Shown here one piece after another: positions 41,602 to 48,156 of a DNA stretch of 48,156 nt (the stretch's first letter is position 1; every line of letters begins with the position of its first letter). The position numbers were made by a program, and so were the translations under genes. This DNA is from Comamonas badia DSM 17552. GTDB taxonomy: Bacteria; Pseudomonadota; Gammaproteobacteria; Burkholderiales; Burkholderiaceae_C. Below the pieces are notes generated by a model. That model saw only the letters and a list, made by a program, of their open reading frames with translations. It did no database searches and had not been told where the DNA came from. The stretch is from assembly GCF_000484635.1 (NCBI RefSeq), contig NZ_AXVM01000010.1, forward strand, positions 1 through 48,156. Reading direction: 5' to 3'.

Positions 41602-43587
41602 TCATCTGATCGACATCCCACGTCCCCGCCCCATATCCCACGACGCAACGCCATCGCGCATAGTCGTCGCAATCTGCTGCCCCAGCCGCTGCTCGATCAC
41701 CGGCTTCCACGGCACCAGGCTGAAACCCATGCCGTCATCAAGCATGGCGTAGCGTCCGCTGGCGAGCATGACCGAGCGCCGGTAGATGCCGGCCACGCGC
41801 TGTCCATCTGACACCGGTCGATGCTCCAGGCCAGTTTCGGCCGCAATATCCTTGGCGGCCTGCGCCAGTTCCCGATTACGCAGCGTGCCCAGCAGGTTGC
41901 GCGCCAGGATCACGCGTTGCCCGCGCCGCTCGGCCAGCCCCTGTTCGGCCAGGAAGTCGGCTCGCTTCTGCAGCGCATCCTTGACCTCACTGCCAAAGCC
42001 CAGGTCGCCCAGGCCTGAGCCACCGCCGATCAACTGCTGGTCGAGCCAAGTGGCGCCGATCACGCTCGCCTGTCGCGCGATGGGCAGGTGCGATTTCAGC
42101 TCAACGGCCACGCCGCCCAAGCGCTGCGCGTCGTAGCGGCGGCCTTGCTCGGGCAGGTCGCCCGGCACGTTCCATAGCCCTTCGGCCACGCGCTCCACGA
42201 TGCCCGCCCGGCGCAGGGCTTCCAGCCGGCGGACATGGGCGGCCACGACCTCCTGCGGGTCGCGTCCGGGGACGGCCTGGCCCTGTGCCACCGCCAAGTG
42301 GTGGTCGGTGCGGTACAGGCCACCGCTCGCCAGTGCGGCGATGTTCTTGTCGGCGGCGCGCACGTCGGCCGATCCCTTCACCTCCACCACGGCACCGGCT
42401 GGGTAGTTCGCCAGCTCGTCGCGGGCGTTGAGCGCGACGTAGTGGGCCTTGCCATCCACCCCGTCGATGACCAGATAGCCCCGGTCTCGCAGCTCGTCGG
42501 CCAGCCCCTTCGCGGCCACGCGGCCGAGGATGGTTCGGCCGTCGTCTCCCGGCTCGAACACCGCCAGCTCGCGCGACTCGCCGCGCATGGCCCGCTGCAT
42601 GGTGCGGATGATGTCGCCACGCTCGCCCAAGACGCGCAGGGTCTTTTCGGCGTCGGCATGGACGGCCCAGGTGCCGGGCTGCACTTCATCGGCCAGGCCC
42701 AGACGTTGCAAACGCTGCAGGCGGCCGATCAGCAATAGGCGCTGGCGTTGCAGCCGCGGCTCGTTGAAGCGTTCAATCTGCACTTGACCGCCGTCGCCAA
42801 GCTCGCGCTTCAGCGTGCGATCCAGGCTCGTCCACCGTTCCTGCTCCACCTCACACTGCAAGGTCTGCTGGATCTCCAGCTCGGTGCGCGGCCCCAGCCA
42901 CTCGGTCGCCAGCTCAGACGCACGATGCCGGAAGCCATCGGCGATGTAATCGCCCGCGATGATGAGATCTTTGCCGGTATCGTCGCGCCCGCGCACGATC
43001 AGGTGGGTGTGCGGGTTGTCGGTGTTCCAGTGATCGACCGCCACCCATTCCAGCCGCGTGCCCAGGTCGGCTTCCATTCGATTCATCAGGTGTCGCGTGT
43101 AGGTACGCAGATCTTCCAACTCGGCCCCATCCTCGGGCGAGACGATGAAGCGGAAATGGTGCCGGTCGTCGGCGCAGCGTTCCTTGAAGGCATCCAGATC
43201 GGCGGCATCGGTCTGCGGCCCATAGGCCCGGCCCGGCTCGCCATCGCGCCCCACGCCATCGCGCTCGATGTAGCGCAGGTGCTTGGCGAGCGACTGCGGA
43301 CTGGCCTGGCGCTGGTTGACCAACAGCGTCTTGATGGTCACACGCCGAGATAGGGGCGTCAGCTTCGCCCCCGCGAAGCGCGCCGCCGTGTGGCCGCGCC
43401 CGAGGCGCGACCCGGGGCGCTGGCCGGTGCCACGCGCCGATGCCGGACGGCGCACCGAGGACTTGCCGCTGCCGGCCTTGCCTGCCTGCTTGAGCACCTT
43501 GGAAACGAAGCTCTGACCCTGGCCCTTGCCTCGGTTCTTCGGGGCGCTGGGGCGGATGCGGAAATCGTCGTCGCGGCGGTCGGTCAT
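41602..43587 (-). CDS. traI: TraI-type relaxase (VirD2-like, with DUF3363 region)
   Basis: A 661-residue relaxase. A basic N-terminus (about 1-80) precedes the relaxase domain, which contains HHFRFIVSPEDG (about 143-154) and the histidine pair of NPHTHLIVRG (His at about 193 and 195) that coordinates the metal. The C-terminal half is the DUF3363 region. It should nick oriT and pilot the strand into the recipient. GGGAG lies 8 nt before the ATG at 43587; the open frame continues upstream, but that part is not protein-like. A decayed relative of its 3' half lies at 29921-30342. Confidence 0.93.
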   Translation of the reverse strand: MTDRRDDDFRIRPSAPKNRGKGQGQSFVSKVLKQAGKAGSGKSSVRRPASARGTGQRPGSRLGRGHTAARFAGAKLTPLSRRVTIKTLLVNQRQASPQSLAKHLRYIERDGVGRDGEPGRAYGPQTDAADLDAFKERCADDRHHFRFIVSPEDGAELEDLRTYTRHLMNRMEADLGTRLEWVAVDHWNTDNPHTHLIVRGRDDTGKDLIIAGDYIADGFRHRASELATEWLGPRTELEIQQTLQCEVEQERWTSLDRTLKRELGDGGQVQIERFNEPRLQRQRLLLIGRLQRLQRLGLADEVQPGTWAVHADAEKTLRVLGERGDIIRTMQRAMRGESRELAVFEPGDDGRTILGRVAAKGLADELRDRGYLVIDGVDGKAHYVALNARDELANYPAGAVVEVKGSADVRAADKNIAALASGGLYRTDHHLAVAQGQAVPGRDPQEVVAAHVRRLEALRRAGIVERVAEGLWNVPGDLPEQGRRYDAQRLGGVAVELKSHLPIARQASVIGATWLDQQLIGGGSGLGDLGFGSEVKDALQKRADFLAEQGLAERRGQRVILARNLLGTLRNRELAQAAKDIAAETGLEHRPVSDGQRVAGIYRRSVMLASGRYAMLDDGMGFSLVPWKPVIEQRLGQQIATTMRDGVASWDMGRGRGMSIR

Positions 43588-43671
43588 GGCTGTGCTCCCT
43601 GCAAACTCCGGCGTGTCCGGTCGTGCGAAGCACGCGGACATGCCTGCATTGGCGCGGGCCTCGCGCCCCAC

Positions 43672-43829
43672 GCGGCACGGCGGCAAAGCCGCTGCGTGCC
43701 GCGCAACCCCCATGTGCAGACTGGCTTTCGACGCGGCCTGGTGCCGCGTCCTTTTGTCTTGCCTTCCGCCTTTGCCCCTCGCTGACGCTCCGGGCAGCGG
43801 CGGCCCGGCGGCGCTGCTGCGTGAGCAGC
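43672..43829. other. Cluster of three hairpins between traI and traF, candidate oriT region
   Basis: The 460-bp gap 43588-44047 holds no credible gene. It contains three inverted repeats. The first is at 43672-43702: 13-nt arms starting GCGGCACG and ending CGTGCCGC, with an AAA loop and a 2-nt bulge. The second is at 43730-43750: GACGCGGC, 5-nt loop, GCCGCGTC, followed by CTTTTGTCTT. The third is at 43813-43829: GCTGCT, 5-nt loop, AGCAGC. Inverted repeats directly upstream of a relaxase gene are typical of oriT, but no nic site was identified, so a terminator or leader function remains possible. Confidence 0.4.
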
Positions 43830-44047
43830 CGGCGCGCCGGCGAACGCGGCGACGGCCGCAGGCCGGCAGCGTTCGAGGCAAGACGCCTGCACGTGGGGTG
43901 GCTGCGCCGAAGGCAGCGCGAAGTGCGGTGCCCAATGCGCAGGATTGGCACCCGCACTGCATGCGCGACGACACGGCGACAGCCAGCAGAACGACACGCC
44001 CGATCGCACGACAAGATGCACACCAACGTGCAGCAAGTCGGCCGCCA

Positions 44048-44635
44048 TCATGGGCGTGTCTCCAGCCAGACCGGGTGCGCGACGCCGATCACGGCGGATG
44101 CGCTGACCGGCCCGAAATACCGGCTGTCGAACGACGCCGGATTGGTCACACTGAGCAGGAACAGTTCGCCAGGCCGAAGCTGCCGGCACTGCGGCCAGGA
44201 TGGCAGCGGACGGCCCAGCCGGTCGGCGGGCCGAACGGCAGCCACCGGCACGCCGTCGATCCACACCAGCGCATCGAAAACGCAAACCTGCTGTGGCGCG
44301 ACTGCGCCCACGCGCTTGAGCAGCGGCACGCGCGCCGGCAGGTAGCCGCGCTGCGCGGCCAGCGCGGCGGCGTCTGGCGGCAGTGTGGTCAGGACGATGC
44401 TGTCCACGGACAATGGACGTGGCAGCGAGCCGGGCCGATGGCGCAGCGGATCGACGCGATACCAGCCCACGGGAACGCTGTCGGACGGGTTGTAGATCAG
44501 GCGCGGGAATGGATGCACGAAGGACGCCCAGGCCAGCGCAGCGAGGCCGCAGGCGGCGAGGCCCGCGAGCACGATGCGGGCGCGCAGGCGCGAGCGAGGA
44601 CGCGGCGCGAGGCCCGTAGTGGAAACGGCGGTCAT
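44048..44635 (-). CDS. traF: TraF-type S26 signal peptidase of the conjugation system
   Basis: A 195-residue protein with one N-terminal membrane segment (about 20-40) and the S26 motifs: the catalytic Ser in SDSVPVGWYR (about Ser53) and the catalytic Lys in LLKRVGA (about Lys107). TraF of IncP/Tn4371 systems processes the TrbC pilin and cyclises it. The ATG at 44635 overlaps the DUF2840 stop as ATGA, so translation is coupled to the upstream gene. The end is followed by the hairpin-rich gap before traI. Confidence 0.9.
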   Translation of the reverse strand: MTAVSTTGLAPRPRSRLRARIVLAGLAACGLAALAWASFVHPFPRLIYNPSDSVPVGWYRVDPLRHRPGSLPRPLSVDSIVLTTLPPDAAALAAQRGYLPARVPLLKRVGAVAPQQVCVFDALVWIDGVPVAAVRPADRLGRPLPSWPQCRQLRPGELFLLSVTNPASFDSRYFGPVSASAVIGVAHPVWLETRP

Positions 44636-45177
44636 GGCAGCGTCCTCCCGGCCAGCCAGGCGGCGTGCCGCTCGGCGGTGTATTCGGGCAGCGGCAGGCG
44701 CGCGGCGAGCCGGTTGGCGAGCGTGCGCCAGTACGCGGGCGAGACGGCGACAGGCGCGATGCCCAGTGCCTCGATGGCGTCGATGCGCTCCAGCACGGCG
44801 CGCACCTGCCCGTCGCCCTCGGCGTGCAGCAGCAGGCGCGCGCCCGGCTGCACGCCGGGAATGCGCTGCGCCGCATCGAGCGGCGTGCAAGCCTGCATCA
44901 CCATGAGCTGCCAGCGAATCGTGCCGTAGTCGTTAGCCTGCCAGCGGATGCGGCAGAACATGGCGCCCGGCAGGAACACCGCGCAGCGCCGCCAGCGGTC
45001 GAGCTGGCGCGTGCGCGCAGGTTCGCCGAAGCGCAGGTAGAGCTTGAAGCGCGGTTCGATATAGGCCAACGCCACGCGCGTCAGCGGCGCGCTGGCAGAC
45101 TGGACGGAAGGGGCTGCGAGCGCAGCGGTGGTCGCGAAGGCAATGGATACATTGGCAAGCGAAGCGGATGCGTTCAT
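44632..45177 (-). CDS. DUF2840-family protein of Tn4371-like ICEs
   Basis: A 181-residue protein recognised as DUF2840 from PRFKLYLRFGEPARTRQLDR and AMFCRIRWQANDYGTIRWQL (about 42-101). The family is found in the tra region of Tn4371-like elements between the parA-linked gene and traF. Its function is not established. The ATG at 45177 overlaps the preceding gene's stop as ATGA, and its own stop overlaps traF in the same way. There is no membrane segment and no catalytic motif that I recognise. Confidence 0.85.
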   Translation of the reverse strand: MNASASLANVSIAFATTAALAAPSVQSASAPLTRVALAYIEPRFKLYLRFGEPARTRQLDRWRRCAVFLPGAMFCRIRWQANDYGTIRWQLMVMQACTPLDAAQRIPGVQPGARLLLHAEGDGQVRAVLERIDAIEALGIAPVAVSPAYWRTLANRLAARLPLPEYTAERHAAWLAGRTLP

Positions 45178-45458
45178 GGCGTGTTCTCCCTGCGGTGTTC
45201 TGAAAACTCGCGCTCCAGCAGGCCGCGCAGCAGGTCGGCCACGGTCACGCCTTGCGTGAAGGCCGACACCTTGATGCGCGCCCGCATGGCGGGCGTGATG
45301 TCGAGGGTCAGGCGGGCGGTGTAGAGGTCGCCCTTGCCCAGCGCATCGGCATCGCCCTGGCGAATCCACGCCTCGGCGTGCGGATTCGCGGGCGGACGCG
45401 CGCCGATGCCGACGCGCTTTGCCGCACGTTTGCTGTTCGGCGGTGGCTTCGCTGTCAT
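45174..45458 (-). CDS. Small ribbon-helix-helix partition-type protein
   Basis: A 94-residue basic protein with a Lys/Arg-rich N-terminus and a C-terminal segment (RLTLDITPAMRARIKVSAFT, then TVADLLRGLLEREF) that fits a ribbon-helix-helix fold. It follows parA with an ATGA overlap (45455-45458), the usual place for a ParB/ParG-like DNA-binding partner of a Walker-type ParA. It probably binds a centromere-like site, perhaps one of the repeats upstream of parA. Confidence 0.75.
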   Translation of the reverse strand: MTAKPPPNSKRAAKRVGIGARPPANPHAEAWIRQGDADALGKGDLYTARLTLDITPAMRARIKVSAFTQGVTVADLLRGLLEREFSEHRRENTP

Positions 45459-46093
45459 GTCGTCCACCGCAGCAGTTCGTCCACCAGGGCGGTGATTTCC
45501 CGTGCGGCGGCGCTGTCCGGTGCCGTCTCGCGCGCAAGCCGGCCAGCGGCCACGCTGACGGCGAACACGATGCGCTGGCACACCTCGGCGCGTAGCGCCG
45601 GCAGCGGCTGTTCGGCCAGCGATTGCCGCGCTTCCCTGCCGATGATGGTGGTGCTGACGCGCCGATTGATGACGAAGGCCGCGCGGAGCAGCGGCCGGAA
45701 CACCTGCGCCTCGCGGATCAGCGTCACCATCTCGGCGCTGGCCCACAGGTCGTAGGGGCTGGGCTGCACCGGGATCAGCACGCGCTCGGCCGCCAGCAGC
45801 GCGGAGCGCGCCAAGGCGGCGATGCGCGGCGGCCCGTCGATGACGACGTGATCGGCCCGCCTGGCGAGTTCTGGCGCCTCCTGATGCAGCGTTTCGCGTG
45901 CGAGGCCCACGGCGCTGAACAGCCGTGGCAAGCCTTGCTGGCTTCTGCGCTGCGTCCAGTCCAGGGATGAACCCTGCGGGTCGGCGTCCAGCAGCACGAC
46001 GTGCTGGCCACGCATCGCCAGCTCGCCGGCGATGTGCGTGGCGAGCGTGGTCTTGCCCACGCCGCCTTTCTGATTGAGCATCGCGACGATCAT
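45455..46093 (-). CDS. parA: ParA-family partition ATPase
   Basis: A 212-residue ParA/MinD-type ATPase beginning MIVAMLNQKGGVGKTTLATH, with the deviant Walker A KGGVGKTT (9-16), Walker A' region LLDADPQGS (about 38-46) and Walker B-like VIDGPPRI. The ATG at 46093 was chosen because GGAGG lies a few bases upstream and homology starts there; an ATG five codons earlier is in frame. It should stabilise the excised circular ICE or a replicating form. The upstream region carries inverted and direct repeats. Confidence 0.92.
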   Translation of the reverse strand: MIVAMLNQKGGVGKTTLATHIAGELAMRGQHVVLLDADPQGSSLDWTQRRSQQGLPRLFSAVGLARETLHQEAPELARRADHVVIDGPPRIAALARSALLAAERVLIPVQPSPYDLWASAEMVTLIREAQVFRPLLRAAFVINRRVSTTIIGREARQSLAEQPLPALRAEVCQRIVFAVSVAAGRLARETAPDSAAAREITALVDELLRWTT

Positions 46094-46209
46094 GGCCTGG
46101 CCCTCCATGCTGGAAAGCCTTGCTTGGAGTCGCCTGCAAAACCTGCCGACTGGCGGCCGGTTTTGTCTGCCGTTTGTGGCCGCGTGGTGGTTGTCCACCG
46201 CAGCGGCGC

Positions 46210-46250
46210 TTCTCTACTAAAAGTTAGAGAAATTAAGTTAGGGAAGTTAG
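46210..46250. promoter_or_regulatory. Inverted and direct repeats in the parA upstream region
   Basis: TTCTCTA (46210-46216) and TAGAGAA (46225-46231) form a perfect 7-bp inverted repeat with an 8-bp spacer. AAGTTAG occurs three times in direct orientation, at 46221, 46235 and 46244. This AT-rich island in GC-rich DNA lies about 120 bp before parA. It is a plausible parA operator/promoter or partition (parS-like) site. The binding protein is probably the ribbon-helix-helix product at 45174, by analogy with autoregulated par operons. Confidence 0.5.
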
Positions 46251-46294
46251 AGGACGCGCAAACCCAATGCTGGCACGGGTTTGCGGCCGATCGG

Positions 46295-46360
46295 CACGCC
46301 TGATAGCACGATAGTCCCACGCCTGATAGCACGATACCCCGCACGCCTGATAGCACGACA
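46295..46360. repeat. Three iteron-like direct repeats between repA and parA
   Basis: The 19-bp unit CACGCCTGATAGCACGATA occurs at 46295-46313 and 46318-46336 and, with one change near the end (ACA for ATA), at 46342-46360. The starts are 23 and 24 bp apart, about two helical turns. Such spacing is typical of iterons bound by Rep proteins at replication origins. They sit 22 bp downstream of the repA stop, next to the repeat-rich parA promoter region. The adjacency to repA suggests an origin of replication for the excised element. Confidence 0.65.
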
Positions 46361-46382
46361 CCATTCACAGGCTGTCCCGAAG

Positions 46383-47240
46383 TTATCCCCGTGCCGTCTG
46401 CGGCACGGGCCGAAACGTCAGCAGCTCCATGCCGTTGTCCGGCATCCTCTCGATGCCCAGGACATAGCCGGGCAGCGACTGCCGCGCGACCAGCGCGCGC
46501 AGGTCGCAGGCGAAGTCGTAGGGCTTCGCGGTGCTGCCGGACTTCTGGTGCAGGTAGCGGAAGTCGAATTGCCAGCCGTATTCCTGCTTGCCGCCGTGCT
46601 TGCGCACCAGCCGGTACAGCCACCGCTCGATGCCGCCGGTCAGCCGGAAATACGCCGGGTCGATGGTCAGCACCAGGGCGGCGTCGAGCACGCCCGCATA
46701 GAACCAGTCGGGCAGGATCAGCTCGATGCCCAGCGGCGTGCCATTGGCATCGGCCAGCTCCTTCCATTCGTTGATCCACGAAAACCGATGCAAGCGTCGC
46801 CCGGTCGTCTCGCGGATGGACGTGGCCACCGTGGTCGATTGCAGCCGATCCAGCGCGGCCTTGAGGCGCTGGTAGTCGTGCAGCGACTTGCCGCGCCCGA
46901 TGAAACGCAGGATCTCGTAGGGCGTGGCGCGCATCAGCCGCGAGGGCCGCAGGCCCGCGTCCTTCGCCTCCACGATCTGCGAGGCCGCCCAGATCAGCAC
47001 GTCCGCATCCCAAATTGTGGCGATGCCGTGCTCCTGCGTGCCCTCCACGCGGATCGTAACGTTGCCCGCGCGGAAGTCGATGGGCTTGACCCGCTTGGAC
47101 TTCGCCAAAGAGAAGAACGGATAAGCCATCAAATCCTGGCTGTCGCGCGGCGCCATGTCGCCGGGCAAGGCGCGGAACAGGTCGAGCTGTTCGCGCTCCT
47201 GCATCGGCCGCTGCCGGGATGGCAGCGCGGTGCTGGACAT
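46383..47240 (-). CDS. repA: Replication initiator protein (RepA-like)
   Basis: A 285-residue protein with the plasmid-initiator features SRLMRATPYEILRFIGRGKS (about 104-123), a central winged-helix-like region (LKAALDRLQSTTVATSIRET) and GGIERWLYRLVRKHGGKQEY (about 203-222). It matches the RepA/TrfA-like initiators found in Tn4371-family ICEs. The ATG at 47240 was chosen because MSSTALPSRQ fits the family start; the frame is open 6 codons further. Iteron-like repeats lie just downstream (46295-46360). It may support transient replication of the circular ICE. Confidence 0.88.
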   Translation of the reverse strand: MSSTALPSRQRPMQEREQLDLFRALPGDMAPRDSQDLMAYPFFSLAKSKRVKPIDFRAGNVTIRVEGTQEHGIATIWDADVLIWAASQIVEAKDAGLRPSRLMRATPYEILRFIGRGKSLHDYQRLKAALDRLQSTTVATSIRETTGRRLHRFSWINEWKELADANGTPLGIELILPDWFYAGVLDAALVLTIDPAYFRLTGGIERWLYRLVRKHGGKQEYGWQFDFRYLHQKSGSTAKPYDFACDLRALVARQSLPGYVLGIERMPDNGMELLTFRPVPQTARG

Positions 47241-47266
47241 GGCGATGGCCTCCCGCACTCCAGCGG

Positions 47267-47548
47267 TCAGCGCGCACGGCTGTCGGCCGAGTGGTGCTCG
47301 GCGTATTCGGGATCGGAGGTCGTCTCGAAACTGCGGTCGGCGGCCCAGGCATCGAGGTCGGCCACGGCGTACATGACGCGCCGCCCGAACTTGCGAAAGC
47401 GCGGGCCGCCACCGATCACGCGCTGCTTCTCCAGCGTGCGCGGCGACAGGCGCAGGTACTCGGCGGCTTCGTCGTTGGTGAGATAGCGTTGGGGCTGCGC
47501 GGCAGCGGTCGAGACAGTGGCGGCAGGCCGCAAGGGAGCGGGACGCAT
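47267..47548 (-). CDS. AlpA/MerR-like helix-turn-helix protein (excisionase-type)
   Basis: A 93-residue protein with a winged-helix excisionase/AlpA-type domain at about 26-75, seen in RYLTNDEAAEYLRLSPRTLE and GGGPRFRKFGRRVMYAVADL. In ICEs such proteins act as excision factors or regulators. Start choice: the ATG at 47548 has GGAGG about 9 nt upstream; an ATG 5 codons earlier is in frame. It lies 26 bp upstream of repA and may control it. Confidence 0.85.
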   Translation of the reverse strand: MRPAPLRPAATVSTAAAQPQRYLTNDEAAEYLRLSPRTLEKQRVIGGGPRFRKFGRRVMYAVADLDAWAADRSFETTSDPEYAEHHSADSRAR

Positions 47549-47631
47549 GGTGTGAACCTCCATCGGTTGAAAACGCCCGGTCGCACGACGCGACCGGATG
47601 GAGGCAGTCTCAGAAAACGCGGCCCTCCTGC

Positions 47632-48156
47632 TCAGGGTCGTTTTGCACTCCCTTCAAAACGACCCTTCTCAAGCGGCGGAAGCTGTGCTAGGCGGCGATA
47701 GCCGCCGCGCATCAGCGCGTCGCCGCGCCGCACGAGGCGGCGCACCTTGGAGCGCAGGCCGCCGTCGCTGTACCAATCGGCCACGGCGTCGGCACCGAAC
47801 AGCCCTTCGCCCACATCGCGCAAGGACGCGCCCGCCAGGGTTGCGTCGAACGCCTGCAAGGTGTGCAGCTCCATCAATGCGGCGGGCGTTGGCCGGGGAT
47901 TGACGATGAACAGGGCCGTGCCCAGCGAATGACGGCGCGCAGGCGCAAGAGCACCGCCGCGGTGGGCCTGGACCACGGCCATGCCGTCTTCCAGGCCGGG
48001 CGCCAGGGCGAAGCGCAGGCAATGGCCTGGGCTGCGCGCGATCAGCGCCAGCCCCTTACCGTCGTGGAGCAGTTGCTTGTGGCCGGGAAGGTGCCAGAAC
48101 GCGAACACCGCGGCGTCGGGGGGTGGATCGGCGTCGGGATGGAGCTGCACCACGGC
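47632..48156 (-). CDS. DUF2285 (transcriptional-regulator-like) protein, start outside the window
   Basis: The visible 175 codons show a DUF2285 domain, with FAFWHLPGHKQLLHDGKGLA early and DVGEGLFGADAVADWYSDGG and LRSKVRRLVRRGDALMRGGY near the C-terminus. The frame is open to the window edge, so the true start is probably beyond 48156, although a GTG at 48153 exists. DUF2285 genes are a constant part of Tn4371-like and related ICEs beside alpA and repA. Their role is unproven; several are annotated as DNA-binding regulators. Confidence 0.82.
   Translation of the reverse strand, partial: AVVQLHPDADPPPDAAVFAFWHLPGHKQLLHDGKGLALIARSPGHCLRFALAPGLEDGMAVVQAHRGGALAPARRHSLGTALFIVNPRPTPAALMELHTLQAFDATLAGASLRDVGEGLFGADAVADWYSDGGLRSKVRRLVRRGDALMRGGYRRLAQLPPLEKGRFEGSAKRP

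Noticed and set aside
41517-41609. Thirty-codon plus-strand open frame (MNSETRKDEINGHK-) between the ATPase terminator and traI
   Set aside because: It looks somewhat protein-like and has A-rich sequence nearby, but it is too short to assign and ends at the traI stop. It may be a truncated gene start at the cargo junction, so I did not call it as a gene.
43526-44929. Long plus-strand open frame across the traI-traF gap
   Set aside because: The composition is Arg/Pro/Ala shadow-like, and it overlaps convincing minus-strand traF and DUF2840 genes. No start signal or domain was seen.
1-48156. tRNA or rRNA genes, CRISPR arrays, IS elements or the integrase/attachment site of the ICE
   Set aside because: No cloverleaf, rRNA-like sequence, regularly spaced repeat-spacer array, transposase gene or tyrosine integrase was recognised. 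The integrase and att ends of the element must lie outside the window.

Overview
The window is a large part of an integrative and conjugative element (ICE) of the Tn4371 family. The DNA is uniformly GC-rich, and the gene styles point to a beta- or gammaproteobacterial host, most likely Burkholderiales (Comamonadaceae-like) or Pseudomonas. The host call is inference. No rRNA, tRNA, CRISPR array or intact insertion sequence was recognised.

Layout. Backbone genes sit at both ends, all on the minus strand. The right end (41.6-48.2 kb) holds replication, stability and DNA-processing genes: a DUF2285 protein, an AlpA-like excisionase/regulator, repA, parA, a small ribbon-helix-helix partition-like protein, a DUF2840 protein, a TraF-type peptidase and the TraI relaxase. 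The left end (1-5.6 kb) holds the start of the mating-pair apparatus: trbE (5' end only), trbD, trbC, trbB, a CopG-like protein, the coupling protein traG, an EexN lipoprotein and a LysR regulator in the traR position. Cargo fills the interval between traI and this regulator.

Cargo 1 (5.8-29.9 kb) is a divergent pair of operons around a 0.3-kb control region. Leftward lie phaC, a phasin-like gene, phaB, a universal stress protein, phosphate acetyltransferase and a large lipoprotein hydrolase. Rightward lie a TetR regulator, a small membrane protein, a HlyD-ABC-ABC2-ABC2-NodT export system, an iron alcohol dehydrogenase, a DUF2892 protein, a beta-CASP nuclease, a LOG-family protein, an LpxR-like outer-membrane protein, a cytochrome c, acetate kinase and phosphoketolase. 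Together these could turn sugar phosphates into acetyl-phosphate, then into ATP plus acetate or into acetyl-CoA and polyhydroxybutyrate. The control region carries two near-copies of one promoter/operator and an FNR/ANR-like box. This suggests TetR control combined with low-oxygen control.

A decayed relaxase fragment (29.9-30.3 kb) separates cargo 1 from cargo 2. It is a diverged relative of the 3' half of the intact traI.

Cargo 2 (30.4-41.4 kb) carries a leftward ECF sigma / anti-sigma / periplasmic sensor set with a DnrO-like secreted protein. Diverging from it is a periplasmic electron-transfer operon: a PepSY protein, a DUF2271 protein with a flavinylation-like motif, a PepSY-flavodoxin-reductase membrane fusion, and the flavin transferase ApbE. 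Next come a secreted tandem-repeat protein, a cytochrome b, a Crp/Fnr regulator, a CopZ-like metallochaperone and a P1B-type ATPase with an unusual CPG motif. An identical four-half-site 39-bp architecture lies upstream of both the PepSY operon and the tandem-repeat gene, implying one shared regulator.
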